Source: Leptospira vanthielii serovar Holland str. Waz Holland = ATCC 700522
Lineage (GTDB): Bacteria; Spirochaetota; Leptospiria; Leptospirales; Leptospiraceae
NCBI RefSeq assembly: GCF_000332455.1
Contig: NZ_AOGY02000038.1
Location: 70,736-134,735, forward strand
Length of the DNA: 64,000 bases
Direction: 5' to 3'
In this document: in pieces, positions 37,938 to 47,071 of the stretch
Layout of the letters: every line of letters starts with the position of its first letter
How positions within the stretch are numbered: the stretch's first letter is position 1
Translations under genes and position numbers: made by a program
The notes under the pieces: generated by a model
What the model was told of the DNA's origin: nothing
Database searches by the model: none
Seen by the model: only the letters and a program-made list of their open reading frames with translations

Positions 37938-38650
37938 ATTCCATCTCCATGAATAAATTCTTGAATGAATCGATCATCTTCCGGAGCATCTATAGAAGAT
38001 TTTTCTAACCGTTGTTGTTTTTCGTATAGTTTGTTAATGAGTTGTTGTTGGGTTTCCACTTTTTCCAATAGAACAGAAAAAACTTTGGCAATTGGATCTG
38101 GCATTTGATTGTGCTCTAACATTTGTTCTACGCTATCAGATGCAGTGTCACCGGCTTTCACAACCTTACCTGGAATTCCTACCACGGTACAACCCGCTGG
38201 AACATTTCGCATAACAACGGATCCAGCACCAACTCGAACATGGTCTTCGACAGTTATGTTTCCAAGAACCTTGGCTCCAGCTCCGATCACTACATTTTTA
38301 CCAATCGTAGGGTGACGTTTTCCAGATTCTTTTCCTGTTCCCCCAAGGGTTACACCTTGAAAAATCAGAGAGCCGCTGCCTACAATTGCGGTTTCCCCAA
38401 TCACAACTCCAGAGCCGTGATCGATAAAGACACCTGGGGCAATTTTGGCTCCAGGATGAATGTCAATTCCTGTCAAAAACCGACTAATGTAATTGATTAG
38501 TCTCGGGATGATGGGCAATCGAAGTTTATAGAGTAAATGAGCAAATTTATGGAGCCAAAGGGCATGTAGTCCCGGGTAACAAAGAACAATTTCCAAATAG
38601 GATTTTGCCGCCGGGTCAAATTTTTTGATAATTTTTATATTTTCAAACAT
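37934..38650 (-). CDS. cysE: Serine O-acetyltransferase
   Basis: Makes O-acetylserine, the first step of cysteine synthesis. The 238 residues contain the CysE N-terminal helical part, the left-handed hexapeptide repeat with GIDIHPGAKI (about 61-70) and IDHGSGVVIGE (about 76-86), VTLGGTGKESGKRHP (about 100-114) and the VVGIPGKVV end (about 156-164). The C-terminal tail (about 75 residues) is longer than usual and helical, with Gln/Glu-rich coiled-coil character. It is not next to cysK here. Confidence 0.93.
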   Translation of the reverse strand: MFENIKIIKKFDPAAKSYLEIVLCYPGLHALWLHKFAHLLYKLRLPIIPRLINYISRFLTGIDIHPGAKIAPGVFIDHGSGVVIGETAIVGSGSLIFQGVTLGGTGKESGKRHPTIGKNVVIGAGAKVLGNITVEDHVRVGAGSVVMRNVPAGCTVVGIPGKVVKAGDTASDSVEQMLEHNQMPDPIAKVFSVLLEKVETQQQLINKLYEKQQRLEKSSIDAPEDDRFIQEFIHGDGI

Positions 38651-39010
38651 TGATTAATTGGTTTTAAAATTACTGATTAGACTAGTCAACTTTTCCAAGA
38701 GTTGGGAAAGATTTAAAAGAGTAAAGGCTTGAGGTTCTGTACAAAGAATTCACTTGTTCAATGGAATCCCAAGTCCCCATTTGAGGAAGAAAATTTTCAT
38801 TAGGTGGGACTGCAAAAGCGAATCAACTTTCCGAATTCGTAAGGAATTGACACAGTTTTACCAAATGGTACCGGGTTAGACTTGGATCTGAATTAAGTTC
38901 AGATCGCATAGACCCTTCTAAATTTCTTATACTAATCAGGTTTCTAATTGCTTCTATAGTTAACTTCTATATTCTTTCGAGTATAAATAAATTTCTAGGT
39001 TGTTCCGACT
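38651..39010. other. 360-bp intergenic region
   Basis: Upstream region shared by cysE (minus) and the M50 protease gene (plus). No gene, tRNA or known riboswitch was found. It holds the inverted repeat at 38885-38905. The last 70 bp before 39011 are strongly A/T-rich, which suits a promoter. Confidence 0.5.
38885..38905. promoter_or_regulatory. Perfect inverted repeat, possible operator
   Basis: GATCTGAA and TTCAGATC flank TTAAG in the cysE/M50 intergenic region. The size and symmetry suit a dimeric repressor site. It is not followed by a T-run, so it does not look like a terminator. Confidence 0.35.
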
Positions 39011-39940
39011 TTGGAATCAAAAAAAACAATACACATTCTTTTATTCATTCTTACTTTTTTTACTTTGACTTATTCTGATATATTTCTCAATCCTCAAGTG
39101 CCTCAAACATTAGAGAATTATAAACTTATGTTTTTTGAGAACTGGCCTTATTCGGTTTCTTTGTTATTCATTTTATTTGCACATGAAATGGGGCATTATT
39201 TACCCGCAAGACATTATGGTGTTAAGGCTACATTGCCTTATTTCATTCCTTTACCTGTGGGGCCGATTGGAACCATGGGAGCTGTAATCCAAATCAAACA
39301 ACAAATTCCTGATAAAAAAGTTTTATTCGACATTGGAATTGGAGGACCCACCGCAAGTTTAATCCTTTCCGTCATTGCTTGGTTAGTTGGTATTAGTTTG
39401 TCCAAAGTGATTGAAATACCGCCAGATTTTGATCGATCTGGTTTTTTGTTTTTTGGAGATAGTCTTTTCACATATTTTACAACCCAGTGGATCCTTGGGC
39501 CCATTGATCTTTCAACGATGGATATACAAGCGCATCCACTCGCCAAAGCAGGATGGGTAGGTCTTTTGATCACAGCAGTAAACCTACTTCCCTTTGGGCA
39601 GTTGGATGGAGGTCATGTCATTTATTCTATGTTTGGTGAAAAATATCGCAATTGGATTCATCGTTTGTTTGTATTTTTTTTAATTTTTGCTCTGATTCAT
39701 TTTACTTGGTTACTTTGGGGTTTTATCATCTACTATGTTGTGAAGATCGAACACCCTTTCATACGTGATTCAGCATCGGGAATTGGAAAATTTCGTTTTT
39801 ACTTTGGAGCTGCGATGTTAGTAACATTCCTAATCATTTTTGTTCCGAAACCGATTATCTTGGGTTCAGAATTTGAAGATTCCTCTTTACTTATAGATAT
39901 TTTTCGTCTGATAACACATAACTTTGGGTTGGATTCATGA
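39011..39940 (+). CDS. M50 site-2-type intramembrane metalloprotease
   Basis: A 309-residue multi-pass membrane protein. Zinc ligands are in HEMGH (H58, E59, H62) inside a transmembrane helix, and the third ligand is D199 in NLLPFGQLDGGH, the two signatures of the M50 family. There is no PDZ domain, so it is unlike RseP. It resembles the short EGY1/SREBP-protease type with GPIGTMGA (about 84-91). The likely job is intramembrane cleavage of an unknown substrate. The start is TTG 39011; no ATG is available. Its stop overlaps the next ATG (ATGA). Confidence 0.85.
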   Translation: MESKKTIHILLFILTFFTLTYSDIFLNPQVPQTLENYKLMFFENWPYSVSLLFILFAHEMGHYLPARHYGVKATLPYFIPLPVGPIGTMGAVIQIKQQIPDKKVLFDIGIGGPTASLILSVIAWLVGISLSKVIEIPPDFDRSGFLFFGDSLFTYFTTQWILGPIDLSTMDIQAHPLAKAGWVGLLITAVNLLPFGQLDGGHVIYSMFGEKYRNWIHRLFVFFLIFALIHFTWLLWGFIIYYVVKIEHPFIRDSASGIGKFRFYFGAAMLVTFLIIFVPKPIILGSEFEDSSLLIDIFRLITHNFGLDS

Positions 39941-41334
39941 TTCGTATTTTATTATTATTAACTTTTTTTTCCTTTGGACTATTGGCTCAGGAAAGTAAGG
40001 AATACAAACTTACAGAGAAAGCTTATGGTCTTGCTTGGGATGGCATCAATTTTTGGTACATCGATACCAATCGTCGTGCGATTATCAAAATCAATGAAAT
40101 TGGAGAACAAGAGATCTTTAACTTAGGTTTAGCAAACCTTCGAGGCATTAGTTTTGATGCTCGTGAAGGCAAACTTCTTGTAGTGGCACCGAAACAGATT
40201 TTGAAACTAGATCCCAATTCCGGCGGGATTACAGACAAAATTCAGATCCCCCTTTCCAATGTTGCAGGGATTGCCAGTGTCGGAAATTATTATTACATGT
40301 TAGATTTGGATTCTGGAAAAGTTCAAATTTATGATCAATCCACTTCACTTTTGATTGGCGGATTTTTTACGGATCGGACTAGACCACGTGACATCTGTTA
40401 TGGTAGAGATTCTTTATGGATTTCAGACTCGGCAGATAATAGTATCTACCGTTATGATACTAAAACAGGAAAAATTACAGGATCGATTAAAACAAACCTT
40501 CGTTCCATTCGTGGTGTTTTGCTCAGTGGATCAAAACTTTGGGTTGTAGATAGGGAAAATAAAGAAATCAAAAACATTCCCTTCGTAGAAACAGAACGTT
40601 TTATTGCTTCTGGCGAAGAGGAATACAATTTAGAAGTGACATTAAAATTCAAACTTGATTCTGTTTCTTTGTCAAAAGCACAAATTGCGATCCTTCATCC
40701 ACCATCGAATGAACAACAAAGAATTCGATCTGTTAAATTTTCCGATCCAACCTACCAGCCGACTTTCATTCAAAGGAATCGAGTCCAAATGAAAAAGTTA
40801 TCGATTGAAGATTTGCCTGGAGAACAAACTGTTAAATATAAATTTTCTTCCAAAAACCAATTCATTAAGTATTATGTAACCGATGAGTATTTGGATAAAG
40901 AAGCAACCTATCCAGGGGATGTAACTGCTTTTTATGAAAAACTTAGTGAGGAACAAAAACTTTTACCTAGGGATTATCTGGATGCCATCTATCAAGCACG
41001 CCAAACGAGCATTAGTATAAATGACTTTAAAGATAAAATGAAAGAAATTGGAGTCCCTATGCAGCCATTTCGAATGATTCGGTTTGAAAAAGGAAAGCCG
41101 AAGTCGATGCAAGATTCCTTATCCATTTTTCTTTTGAGTTATGGTTGGATTCCTATAGCAGATTTAGGTCTTGGAAGTAATACGGACAAACGATATTTTG
41201 AAAAAAAAGAGTCTGACTTGATTTTATTCCAAAGTTTGAATTCCAAATCTTCAAATTCTCCGGTATACTTTCGTAAGGATGCCAACTCGGAATGGGAAAA
41301 CTTACCTGCTGAAATTACTTACAAAATTAAGTAA
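39937..41334 (+). CDS. Secreted beta-propeller-like protein
   Basis: A 465-residue protein with a signal peptide (MIRILLLLTFFSFGLLAQ). The first half (about 25-225) shows repeats of strand patterns such as YGLAWDGINFWYID, GISFDAREGKLLVV, GIASVGNYYYMLD and DICYGRDSLWISD, typical of NHL/YVTN propellers. The second half has no recognised domain; a central LPGEQTVKYKF region looks like a beta-sandwich. It overlaps the protease gene by ATGA and the following lipoprotein by 56 bp. The tight packing suggests a shared function. Confidence 0.72.
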   Translation: MIRILLLLTFFSFGLLAQESKEYKLTEKAYGLAWDGINFWYIDTNRRAIIKINEIGEQEIFNLGLANLRGISFDAREGKLLVVAPKQILKLDPNSGGITDKIQIPLSNVAGIASVGNYYYMLDLDSGKVQIYDQSTSLLIGGFFTDRTRPRDICYGRDSLWISDSADNSIYRYDTKTGKITGSIKTNLRSIRGVLLSGSKLWVVDRENKEIKNIPFVETERFIASGEEEYNLEVTLKFKLDSVSLSKAQIAILHPPSNEQQRIRSVKFSDPTYQPTFIQRNRVQMKKLSIEDLPGEQTVKYKFSSKNQFIKYYVTDEYLDKEATYPGDVTAFYEKLSEEQKLLPRDYLDAIYQARQTSISINDFKDKMKEIGVPMQPFRMIRFEKGKPKSMQDSLSIFLLSYGWIPIADLGLGSNTDKRYFEKKESDLILFQSLNSKSSNSPVYFRKDANSEWENLPAEITYKIK

Positions 41335-42109
41335 AATATCCGTTTTCTTTTTATTTGCCTGTTCTGACTACGGACAAAGAAGTGATTCCCTGTTCGTAGA
41401 CAAAACGTTCGAACGTGAAAGTAAATTTCAGGAATTAGTAGACACCACTTGGATTCAATTTCCGAAATTGGGATTGTATTGTGAAAAAGAAATTTCCTAT
41501 CACAAAATTTATTGCAAAGTCCAAACAGTTCTTAGTTTTAAAAAACTTTCCGAGTATTTAGGGATCCAAATTTTCGAATCCGGCCCTCACACTAAATACT
41601 ACCTAGAATTGAATTCTCCTACTGAATTTGGACATTACAATCCAGAATTTCCTTTGAAACTACGAGAATTTCTCATTCCTGCAAAAACAAATCCATCATT
41701 ATACAAGATAACTTTACCAATTTATGAAAGTTTGATTCGAAGCACGGCTCGTGAATTTTTTATTGTCTACCAAAAACTAGATTCAAATCCAAGATTTTTT
41801 CGAAAAGAGGCTGACCGTTATTTATTGTTAGTGGAAGAAGACAGGTTAGATCCCTTTTACTTAGATCGATTTATTTTATTTCTTTATCCTGCCTTCACGG
41901 ATAATGAAGATCCAGAAGAGTCTTCTCGTTTTGTTTATAGAAAAGGGGATGAAACCATAGATGCTCAAGTGGTAAAGGAAGTTGTTGGATTTTGGATTCG
42001 CAGAAAGGCGGATGGTACGGATACAGAATTTATTTTAGGTTTGGTGGATTTACTTAAGTTGTACGATTCGGAGTTTTATCAAAACCGAACCGCACAAAAT
42101 ATCAACTAA
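41279..42109 (+). CDS. Putative lipoprotein of unknown function
   Basis: A 276-residue protein beginning MPTRNGKTYL, with a hydrophobic stretch and lipobox LFAC (C28). The mature part is polar and aromatic-rich, with two further Cys (CEKEISYHKIYC). No family is recognised. The ATG lies inside the 3' end of the propeller gene, preceded by GTAAGG. It closes the M50-propeller-lipoprotein cluster and converges on the DegT gene, with only 6 bp between the stops. Confidence 0.68.
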   Translation: MPTRNGKTYLLKLLTKLSKISVFFLFACSDYGQRSDSLFVDKTFERESKFQELVDTTWIQFPKLGLYCEKEISYHKIYCKVQTVLSFKKLSEYLGIQIFESGPHTKYYLELNSPTEFGHYNPEFPLKLREFLIPAKTNPSLYKITLPIYESLIRSTAREFFIVYQKLDSNPRFFRKEADRYLLLVEEDRLDPFYLDRFILFLYPAFTDNEDPEESSRFVYRKGDETIDAQVVKEVVGFWIRRKADGTDTEFILGLVDLLKLYDSEFYQNRTAQNIN

Positions 42110-42115
42110 TATCGA

Positions 42116-43315
42116 TTAACCTAAAATACCTTTTACGGCATCAATTACATCTTTTTCATCGGACTCGCTCATACCAGCAAACAAAGGAAGAGAAATGGAT
42201 CTATCATACATTTGGCATGCGTTCGGATATTCTTTTCTGTTGTATTGGAATGTCTTCTTATAATAGGGATGTTCGAAGATAGGAATGAAGTGTAAGCTTG
42301 TGCCAATATTTTTTTCTTTTAATTCTTCAACAAAACTATCTCGTCCTACCTTGGCAATTTTTGGATCCAATTCAATACGATAGAGGTGCCAACTATGAAG
42401 TCCGTTGGAGTCTTCTTTCGGAAGTTTGATTCCTTTTAAAGAACTAAATTCTTGGTTATAATGTTTTGCAATCTCAGTCCTGCGCTCCCAAAATCTATGA
42501 GATTCTTTTAATTGCACAACACCTAATGCGGCAGCGATGTCAGTCATATTGTATTTGAAACCTGCATCTACCACTTCGTAATACCAACCAGGCCTGTTAA
42601 ATGCATCACGGTTAATCCCATGAAGTCGCATTTTGCGAATTCGTTCTGCTGCCTCTTTATGAGAAGTGGTAACCATTCCGCCTTCTCCTGTGGTAATTCC
42701 TTTAGTAGCATAAAAACTAAATACAGTGAAGTCACCCCAGGTTCCGATCATTTTGTCTTTATGGACTGCGGGGAAAGCGTGGGCTGCATCTTCGATTACG
42801 TATAAATTATACTCTTTTGCAATTGCCAAAAGACCTTCCATATCGCAGGTATAACCGGCCAAATGTACGGGTAAGATGGCTTTGATTTGTTTGCCAGATT
42901 TTTTACTTTTGAGTTCTTTACCGTTCCATTTGCACTTAGATTCGATCGTTTCCCGTAAGGTAGTTGGGGTCATCAAATTGTGGATTGGATCTACATCGGT
43001 GAGAATGGGTTCCGCCCCAAAATAACAAATGACTTCGGTGGTGGCTGTGAATGTGACCGCACTGGTAATGGCGGCATCTTCGGAGGTGAGTCCGATCGCT
43101 TCTAAAGCTAGGTGGAGACCTGCGGTCGCCGAATTGACGGCAATGGTTTCTTTACTCCCCACAAAGTCGCTAAACTCCATCTCGAACTGTTTGACTTTGG
43201 GGCCTGAGGTGACCCATCCAGACCTTAGAACTTGGGCCACTTCTTCAATAGCATCCTCAGAAATCGAAGGAAGTGCAAACGGTAGGAAGGTTTTGCGAGA
43301 TGTGAGCATATTCAT
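42116..43315 (-). CDS. DegT/DnrJ/EryC1-family PLP aminotransferase
   Basis: A 399-residue sugar aminotransferase-like enzyme. The PLP lysine is K205 in FYATKGITTGEGG. SAVTFTATTEV (about 85-95), EDAAHAF (about 175-181) and FKYNMTDIAAALG are typical. Such enzymes transaminate keto-sugar nucleotides for surface polysaccharide or glycan synthesis. No sugar-nucleotide genes adjoin it, so the substrate is unknown. It starts with ATG at 43315, with a second ATG two codons later. Confidence 0.92.
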   Translation of the reverse strand: MNMLTSRKTFLPFALPSISEDAIEEVAQVLRSGWVTSGPKVKQFEMEFSDFVGSKETIAVNSATAGLHLALEAIGLTSEDAAITSAVTFTATTEVICYFGAEPILTDVDPIHNLMTPTTLRETIESKCKWNGKELKSKKSGKQIKAILPVHLAGYTCDMEGLLAIAKEYNLYVIEDAAHAFPAVHKDKMIGTWGDFTVFSFYATKGITTGEGGMVTTSHKEAAERIRKMRLHGINRDAFNRPGWYYEVVDAGFKYNMTDIAAALGVVQLKESHRFWERRTEIAKHYNQEFSSLKGIKLPKEDSNGLHSWHLYRIELDPKIAKVGRDSFVEELKEKNIGTSLHFIPIFEHPYYKKTFQYNRKEYPNACQMYDRSISLPLFAGMSESDEKDVIDAVKGILG

Positions 43316-43465
43316 TTATACGACATAATTCAGAAAAAATTTCCAGTCTTTTCCGCCCCCAAACTTCCTATCGACGAGATTTTTCAAACCTAAATAGGGA
43401 TTTTCACTTAGGCTTTAAAAATCTACTTGTAGATACCCAGGAAATTCAGCATTCTTTCCTGGAAC

Positions 43466-44818
43466 ATGGAAGTTCCTTTTTCTGAGATTTTAAATCGTAT
43501 TGCTGTCATTGACCGAGACATTGCAGAGCTCAACCGCCTAAAGAGCCGCCTGCCAGCTGACAGACCGTACTCGCCAACCATCCAACTTACATTTGATAAA
43601 CAAATCAATACTCTGTTAAACGAAAGGGTTTCTTTGATGGAACTCCCGATCCTCCATCCGCCCCTTTGGTTACTTTCCAAAGAGGGGTTGGAACCGTCAG
43701 TAGAGTCGTCTGTTCTCAAAGAACGGAGATCATTACTTGCAGGGGATTTGTCGGTTCCTCATCCTAATGAGCAGGACGTCATCAATTTCATTCGTGAAAT
43801 TCCAAAAACCGAAGTGCACCTACACTTAGAAGCTTGTGTGAACAAAGAGACATTGAAGTTTTTGTACAAAAAGAACGGCATCGAGGTCACAGATAAAGAG
43901 TTTGAAGATAAATACAATTTCAAAGATCTAAATGGTTTCATTCAGGTTTTCTTTTTTGTCCAAGGTTCGGTGAAAGAAGCATCTGACTTGGGATATTTTA
44001 TCGATAGTTTGGCTGAATATTTGCGTTCTAATAACATTATCTATTGCGAAGCTTTTTTTGCTCCATCTAAGTTCATTCAAAATGGATTAGACTTTGATGA
44101 AATGGTGGAAGTGATGGTAAATCGTATTCGTCAAATCGAAGTTAAAGATGGAATCACCATACGCTTGCTAGTTGACGTTTCTCGTTCCTTTGGTCCAGAG
44201 AATGCGATGAACAATCTCAAGAGAGTTTTGGGATTAAAACAGAAAGAAGTGATTGGAATTGGTCTTGGTGGGGCGGAACTTATGGGTCCTGCAAAAGATT
44301 ATTCCGAAGTGTTTAAAGTTGCACGTGAGTCTGGTTTGCGATGTGTGGCTCACTCCGGCGAAGACGATGGCCCTTGGGCGATTTGGGATGCGGTAAACCT
44401 TTGTAAGGCGGAAAGAATTGGGCACGGAACTTCTGCCATCCAAGATCCTGAACTGGTTCGTTATATGAAGGAAAACAGAATTCCTATTGAGATTTGTGTG
44501 ACTTCCAATGTTTTTACTGGAAAATATGTTCGTAAGGAACAAAACCATCCGGTTCGTTATTATTATGACCAGGGACTTATGTTGTGTATCAATACAGATG
44601 ACCCTGATATCTTTAACGTAAATTTAACTTACGAATTTTTTAAACTCTATCGCTTTTTGGATTTTTCTATCGATGAGATCATTGATTTGGTGAGACAAGG
44701 TGTGCTTTGTACTTTCCATCCGGAAAAAGATTCTTTATGGAAGTCTATGGAAGAAAAAATTGATTTAATCAAATTAAAATACAATTTAGTATCGGAAAAA
44801 CAAATAGCAGCTGTTTGA
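43466..44818 (+). CDS. add: Adenosine deaminase with N-terminal extension
   Basis: Deaminates adenosine to inosine. The catalytic domain (about 108-450) carries the zinc ligands H118 and H120 (VHLHLEA), H296 and E299 (AHSGE), H320 (RIGHGT), and D378 and D379 (NTDDP). About 105 residues precede it, with helical, possibly coiled-coil character at 5-60, which are absent from standard adenosine deaminases. Related AMP or adenine deaminases share these motifs, so the exact substrate is inferred. The ATG at 43466 is the first available; GGAACATGG context. Confidence 0.88.
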   Translation: MEVPFSEILNRIAVIDRDIAELNRLKSRLPADRPYSPTIQLTFDKQINTLLNERVSLMELPILHPPLWLLSKEGLEPSVESSVLKERRSLLAGDLSVPHPNEQDVINFIREIPKTEVHLHLEACVNKETLKFLYKKNGIEVTDKEFEDKYNFKDLNGFIQVFFFVQGSVKEASDLGYFIDSLAEYLRSNNIIYCEAFFAPSKFIQNGLDFDEMVEVMVNRIRQIEVKDGITIRLLVDVSRSFGPENAMNNLKRVLGLKQKEVIGIGLGGAELMGPAKDYSEVFKVARESGLRCVAHSGEDDGPWAIWDAVNLCKAERIGHGTSAIQDPELVRYMKENRIPIEICVTSNVFTGKYVRKEQNHPVRYYYDQGLMLCINTDDPDIFNVNLTYEFFKLYRFLDFSIDEIIDLVRQGVLCTFHPEKDSLWKSMEEKIDLIKLKYNLVSEKQIAAV

Positions 44819-44828
44819 GTGTAGTGAA

Positions 44829-45407
44829 TCAAAGGTTTTGCGACCTAGCCATTACCACCAATGGCAAAGCTATCGTTTCTCTAAAAATTGAATACAAATC
44901 ACGGATTTCCACATACCTTGCATAAGATGTTTTTACGTTGAGAAACCCGGCTTTTTTCAAAAGAAACTTCGCTCCTGGTAGATGGTAGTATTGGGAAATG
45001 ATGAGTATCGATTCATCAAAATTCGAACCTAAGATGGCCTTTAGGTTATTTGCTGATTTTTCTGTTGTGTAGCCTTGGTTGTCTTCTATGATATGATTAG
45101 AATCAATTCCTTGATTGATTAAATAGTCTTTCATCACTTTTGCTTCATCAAAACCTTCTTTTCCCATTCCTCCAGATACAATAATTTTCTGAATCAGATT
45201 TGATTGATAAAGATATACGGTTCGATCCAATCTAGCTTTCAACCGATCTGATGGTAATCCATTTAACTCTACTTTGTTTCCGAGGACTAAGGCTGTATGG
45301 GATTTCATTTCTTTTTCTTCAACAAGTCCAGTGGAGATAATGTAAGCGGAAGAAATTAGGAAATACGAAAAAGATAATTTGACTAACGAATAAAGTATCT
45401 TTTTCAT
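44829..45407 (-). CDS. DUF218 (YdcF/SanA-like) membrane-associated protein
   Basis: A 192-residue protein with one N-terminal transmembrane segment (about 8-28) and a DUF218 domain: ALVLGNKVELNG (about 39-50), SDRLKARLDRTVYL, IIVSGGMGKEG (about 75-85) and the EDNQGYTTEKSANN segment. Members are linked to envelope integrity and vancomycin sensitivity (SanA) in other bacteria. Its ATG overlaps the stop of the upstream gene at 45404 (ATGA). It converges with add across 10 bp. Confidence 0.85.
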   Translation of the reverse strand: MKKILYSLVKLSFSYFLISSAYIISTGLVEEKEMKSHTALVLGNKVELNGLPSDRLKARLDRTVYLYQSNLIQKIIVSGGMGKEGFDEAKVMKDYLINQGIDSNHIIEDNQGYTTEKSANNLKAILGSNFDESILIISQYYHLPGAKFLLKKAGFLNVKTSYARYVEIRDLYSIFRETIALPLVVMARSQNL

Positions 45408-45814
45408 TTGGGTTTGGAAATGAGAGCTCCAAGAAATTCTGAGTTATTCCACTCTTCAATGATTAAACCGTTTTTGAATTTAGAAACTATCATTTCGTCC
45501 CATTTGATTAATTTACCTGGCTTTAGATTTTTGTTTTTTGAAGGTTTGATTTTTCCTCGTAGAGTTCTTTTCCAAACAATGAACTCATCCGTATAAACAA
45601 GGAATTGAATTTTCACTACTTTTAAATCTGAGAAAAAATTATGTAAATCTTTACTCCATTTTATGATGATCTTATGCCCACTGTAATCTTTTTTTGATGT
45701 ATGCACAACATAGTCTTTCGAGAAATACTTTGGAATTTCGGATGTTTTATGATTCGCTATTAGTTCGTTGAGTATGAATTCAATTTTCTTTTGGTTTTCC
45801 ATATTTCGTTTCAA
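45404..45814 (-). CDS. NTF2-like / SnoaL-type protein
   Basis: A 136-residue protein (132 if it starts at the ATG at 45802). An N-terminal helix is followed by the pattern YFSKDYVVHTS, SGHKIIIKWSKDLHNFF and IIEEWNNSEFLGAL, typical of the SnoaL/ester cyclase branch of the NTF2 fold. Activity is unknown; the fold often binds small hydrophobic substrates. It is coupled to the DUF218 gene. Confidence 0.72.
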   Translation of the reverse strand: MKRNMENQKKIEFILNELIANHKTSEIPKYFSKDYVVHTSKKDYSGHKIIIKWSKDLHNFFSDLKVVKIQFLVYTDEFIVWKRTLRGKIKPSKNKNLKPGKLIKWDEMIVSKFKNGLIIEEWNNSEFLGALISKPK

Positions 45815-46217
45815 TAACCCGAAGAAGGCGTTTTTCCTTTTGTTGTTCTAATTGATTAAGCTCATTTTCATAAAAACTGCCGAATTTGAACAAAGATCGC
45901 TAAAGTTTAGAAGATATAAAAAATACCTTGTGGCAAAGTTATTTCTTTCTCATTGTTTTGTATTTCTTTTTAACGTATTTTTCGTTCCCAAATAGCTCCG
46001 GTGGTAATGGCAAAAAATAACAAAGACAGATACCGAAATCCAATTTGGATAAAATATACTTCAATAGGCATTTTGGACATAGGAAGAAGGACGAGAATGT
46101 CTAAAAGCCAATTGATAAAAATCCAAGAGCATCCCGAAATAGGTTGACAATAAGTAGTTTGATATTAAACTATTGAAATAGAGGGATTGGAGTCAGTCAG
46201 AAACTCCAAGGAACCGT
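45815..46217. other. Intergenic region with a gene remnant
   Basis: About 400 bp between divergent genes. No intact gene is present. The minus strand at 45970-46164 holds a decayed membrane-protein fragment (listed separately). The rest, 45815-45969, shows nothing definite. Confidence 0.5.
45970..46164 (-). pseudogene. Remnant of a small membrane protein (C-terminal part)
   Basis: On the minus strand, 64 sense codons are open from an upstream TAA (46165-46167) to a TAA at 45970-45972. They encode a hydrophobic segment that reads WIFINWLLDILVLLPM, then a polar loop, then YFIQIGFRYLSLLFFAI. This two-helix pattern with the LD and IGxRYL motifs resembles the C-terminal half of a widespread four-helix inner-membrane protein family. 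No start codon or N-terminal half is present, so it appears to be a relic. Family identity is from memory and unverified. Confidence 0.5.
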
Positions 46218-47054
46218 ATGAACCAGACAGAAACCAAAGAGAATTTGAGTGTCTTTCCATCTTCCGATACGATTATGCCTTCGTATTTTTTGGGCCACGG
46301 AAGCCCAATGAATGCAATCGAAGAAAATGAATTTGTGGATGGGTTGCGGTACCTCGCAAACACGATTCCGAAACCAAAGGCCATTCTTTGTATATCGGCT
46401 CACTGGGTAACGGATGGAACCTTTGTGACTGCTATGGAAAACCCTCCCACCATACATGATTTTGGTGGTTTTCCAAAGGCTTTGTTTGATGTACAATACC
46501 CGGCGCCAGGTAGTCCAGAATTAGCAAAACTGATTCAGTCAATGGTGAAATCTCAAAATGTAAAATTAGATTACGAATGGGGTTTGGATCATGGAGCTTG
46601 GAGTGTGATCAAACATATTTATCCTAAGGCAGACATTCCGATTGTTCAGTTGAGTATGGACTATAAAAGTTCTTCCGAACAACACTTTCAATTAGCAAAA
46701 GAATTAACGCCGCTACGTAATCAAGGAATTCTTATTATTGCTAGTGGAAATATTGTACATAACTTGCGTATGGTGGCCTGGGATCGCTTGAACGAAGTGT
46801 ATGGGTTTGATTGGGCACTTAATGTGAATCAAAAAGTGAAAGACTGGATCAATAAAGAAGATTACGAATCACTAATCCAAATTCGAAATCATGGGAAAGA
46901 ATTTGAATGGGCCATTCCTACTGCCGAACATTATTTACCATTGTTATATATCTTGGGAGCGAAACTGAGTTCAGATTCGGTTTCTTTTTTTAACGATAAA
47001 CCAGTCGCTGGTGCATTGACCATGACTTCAGTTAAACTGTATTCGAAGTCATAA
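46218..47054 (+). CDS. DODA-type extradiol aromatic ring-opening dioxygenase
   Basis: A 278-residue LigB-fold enzyme related to E. coli YgiD and plant DOPA dioxygenase. Metal ligands are likely in LGHGSP (H27) and SAHW (H62), with WGLDHGAW (about 120-127) and SGNIVHN (about 179-185) contributing active-site residues. The physiological substrate is unknown. Residues before M20 (MPSYFLGHG) are not typical of the family, so the real start could be 46275. Confidence 0.88.
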   Translation: MNQTETKENLSVFPSSDTIMPSYFLGHGSPMNAIEENEFVDGLRYLANTIPKPKAILCISAHWVTDGTFVTAMENPPTIHDFGGFPKALFDVQYPAPGSPELAKLIQSMVKSQNVKLDYEWGLDHGAWSVIKHIYPKADIPIVQLSMDYKSSSEQHFQLAKELTPLRNQGILIIASGNIVHNLRMVAWDRLNEVYGFDWALNVNQKVKDWINKEDYESLIQIRNHGKEFEWAIPTAEHYLPLLYILGAKLSSDSVSFFNDKPVAGALTMTSVKLYSKS

Positions 47055-47071
47055 CAAGGATAAGGAAACTT

